Shown piece after piece: positions 5,094 through 5,800 of a DNA stretch of 5,800 nucleotides (position 1 is its first letter; each line of letters starts with the position of its first letter). Location: the NCBI GenBank assembly GCA_937893735.1, contig CALBGD010000006.1:1-5800 (forward strand), written 5' to 3'. The notes below the pieces were generated by a model. It did no database searches and had not been told where the DNA came from. It was given only the letters and a program-made list of their open reading frames with translations. The DNA comes from an uncultured Clostridia bacterium. Its GTDB lineage: Bacteria > Bacillota > Clostridia > Oscillospirales > Ruminococcaceae. A program made the position numbers and the translations under genes.

Positions 5094-5800
5094 ATGAACG
5101 CAATTTTTCAGCTACTCAACCCAAACAATACAGTGTCCGTAAATCGTCCCCTGGCTCACGCTATCGGTCTGAACGAAGCGGTAGTTTATGGCGCGCTTGT
5201 CGCAAAATACTACTGGTACTCTGAGCGCGATATGCTCGATGACGGCTGGTTCTACTCTACCGCTCCGGATCTTCAGGAGAGTACCGCGCTCACTGAGAAA
5301 CAACAGAAACGCTGCGTGGACGCGCTCGTCAAGCTGGGACTTCTGCGCTGTGAGCTGCGTGGAATGCCCGCTAAACGCAGCTTTTACATAATTGAGGATA
5401 TCGACCTTATCCAGAGCCTGCTTGCTGCTGGTGAATTTGCTATGCGCCAAATCAAACCGGCTGCTGCGGAGAGCTATGAGAAAAAGCGCAAGACATCCGC
5501 CGAACCTACCGAAAGCACTGCCAGAATGAACGAATTTCTTGCAAAAGCGTTCGGTGGAACAATTCCCGCTGCTGAACAGCCCTCCGATGTTGCTGTAACT
5601 GAAAAACCGCATAACAAAGCCGTTCTCCCCTGCTCCGACAAAAAGACGGAGCAAGCACAGCCGGAAAGTGAAACCTTGCTCCGCCAAAAGGTAGGAGCAA
5701 GCTCCGCCGAAACGTCCGAGCTATACTCTAATAAAACTAAAGATAATAATCCTGATATAATCAATCCATCTATCACGCGCACGCGCGAGGAACCCGAAGA
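5094..5800 (+). CDS. Winged-helix replication-initiator-like protein (3' end outside window)
   Basis: The frame opens with ATG at 5094 and stays open for 235 codons to the right edge. The ribosome binding site AGAGGAA (5081-5087) sits 6 nt upstream. Residues about 15-110 look like a winged helix-turn-helix of the kind at the N-terminus of phage and mobile-element replication proteins: VSVNRPLAHAIGLNEAVVYGAL, KYYWY, LDDGWFYSTAPDLQESTALTEKQ, CVDALVKLGLL and RGMPAKRSFYII. The helix-loop-helix with GWFY and the wing with RGMPAKRSF are typical. Residues 120-235 are polar, low in complexity and probably a linker (SNKTKDNNPDIINPS); a C-terminal DnaD-like or DUF6017-like domain might follow outside the window. 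The likely role is recognition of the element's own origin, and the coding DNA for the linker carries an iteron-like repeat. It could instead be a transcription regulator of similar fold. The family is inferred from pattern, not from a search. Confidence 0.85.
   Translation, partial: MNAIFQLLNPNNTVSVNRPLAHAIGLNEAVVYGALVAKYYWYSERDMLDDGWFYSTAPDLQESTALTEKQQKRCVDALVKLGLLRCELRGMPAKRSFYIIEDIDLIQSLLAAGEFAMRQIKPAAAESYEKKRKTSAEPTESTARMNEFLAKAFGGTIPAAEQPSDVAVTEKPHNKAVLPCSDKKTEQAQPESETLLRQKVGASSAETSELYSNKTKDNNPDIINPSITRTREEPE
5631..5722. repeat. Diverged 46-bp direct repeat, each with an internal inverted repeat (iteron-like)
   Basis: Copy 1 (5631-5676) and copy 2 (5677-5722) match at 34 of 46 positions by hand alignment, and at 22 of the first 26. 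Each copy carries TGCTCCG, an 11-nt spacing between hexamers, and GGAGCAAGC: TGCTCC at 5631 and 5677, GGAGCA at 5648 and 5694. The 46-bp period is not a multiple of three, so the copies are read in different frames and encode unlike peptides. This suggests selection on DNA, for example as initiator binding sites. Confidence 0.6.
5721..5770. other. A+T-rich stretch beside the repeats, possible DNA unwinding element
   Basis: Only 12 of these 50 bases are G or C (24%), against roughly half in the surrounding gene. It begins at the end of the second 46-bp repeat and encodes a linker rich in Asn, Lys, Asp and Ile. An A+T-rich stretch next to iterons is the usual place where origin DNA melts. It may equally be just Asn/Lys/Ile codons of a disordered linker. 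Confidence 0.4.

Noticed and set aside
5112..5687. A 191-codon frame on the - strand opposite the initiator-like gene
   Set aside because: The + strand frame has a good ribosome binding site and a recognisable winged-helix pattern; the - strand product has none.

Overview
The window is a piece of the mobility and replication backbone of a mobile genetic element, most likely an integrative conjugative or mobilisable element or a large plasmid, from a gut-type clostridial Firmicute. The Oscillospiraceae/Ruminococcus group is my best guess. The grounds are the Firmicutes-type protein families, strong GGAGG-like ribosome binding sites, intrinsic terminators, near 50% GC in most genes and frequent ATA isoleucine codons. 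Host and element type are inference. All genes point the same way (+ strand) and no cargo genes are visible.

Layout: (1) 2-1624 is the C-terminal part of a very large SF2/SNF2-type helicase protein of the kind carried by clostridial conjugative elements; it is cut by the left edge. (2) A 64-nt gap holds a 9-bp terminator-like hairpin. (3) 1689-2624 encodes a DUF3991/Toprim protein. (4) 2625-3058 is a 434-nt non-coding region with nine hairpins or palindromes, one a plausible terminator, followed by A-tracts and a repeated CCGAAAA word; it is the best candidate for oriT. (5) 3059-5002 encodes a MobV/Pre-family relaxase with an unusually long C-terminal tail and a clear change in base composition along the gene. 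(6) A strong terminator and a short leader follow. (7) From 5094 to beyond the right edge runs a winged-helix, replication-initiator-like gene that has no stop codon within the window.

Taken together, the relaxase would nick and lead the transferred strand, the helicase and Toprim proteins would handle DNA unwinding or priming during transfer or establishment, and the winged-helix protein would start replication of the element.

The most interesting signal is inside this last gene. A diverged 46-bp direct repeat, each copy containing an inverted repeat, lies in the sequence coding for the protein linker. Its period is not a multiple of three, so DNA rather than protein is conserved, and it is followed at once by a 50-nt stretch with 76% A+T. 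This is the layout of an origin buried in its own initiator gene, as in phage lambda O. The second signal is the run of hairpins upstream of the relaxase. I see no defence system, CRISPR array, tRNA, rRNA or insertion sequence, and I do not claim a wholly new system.
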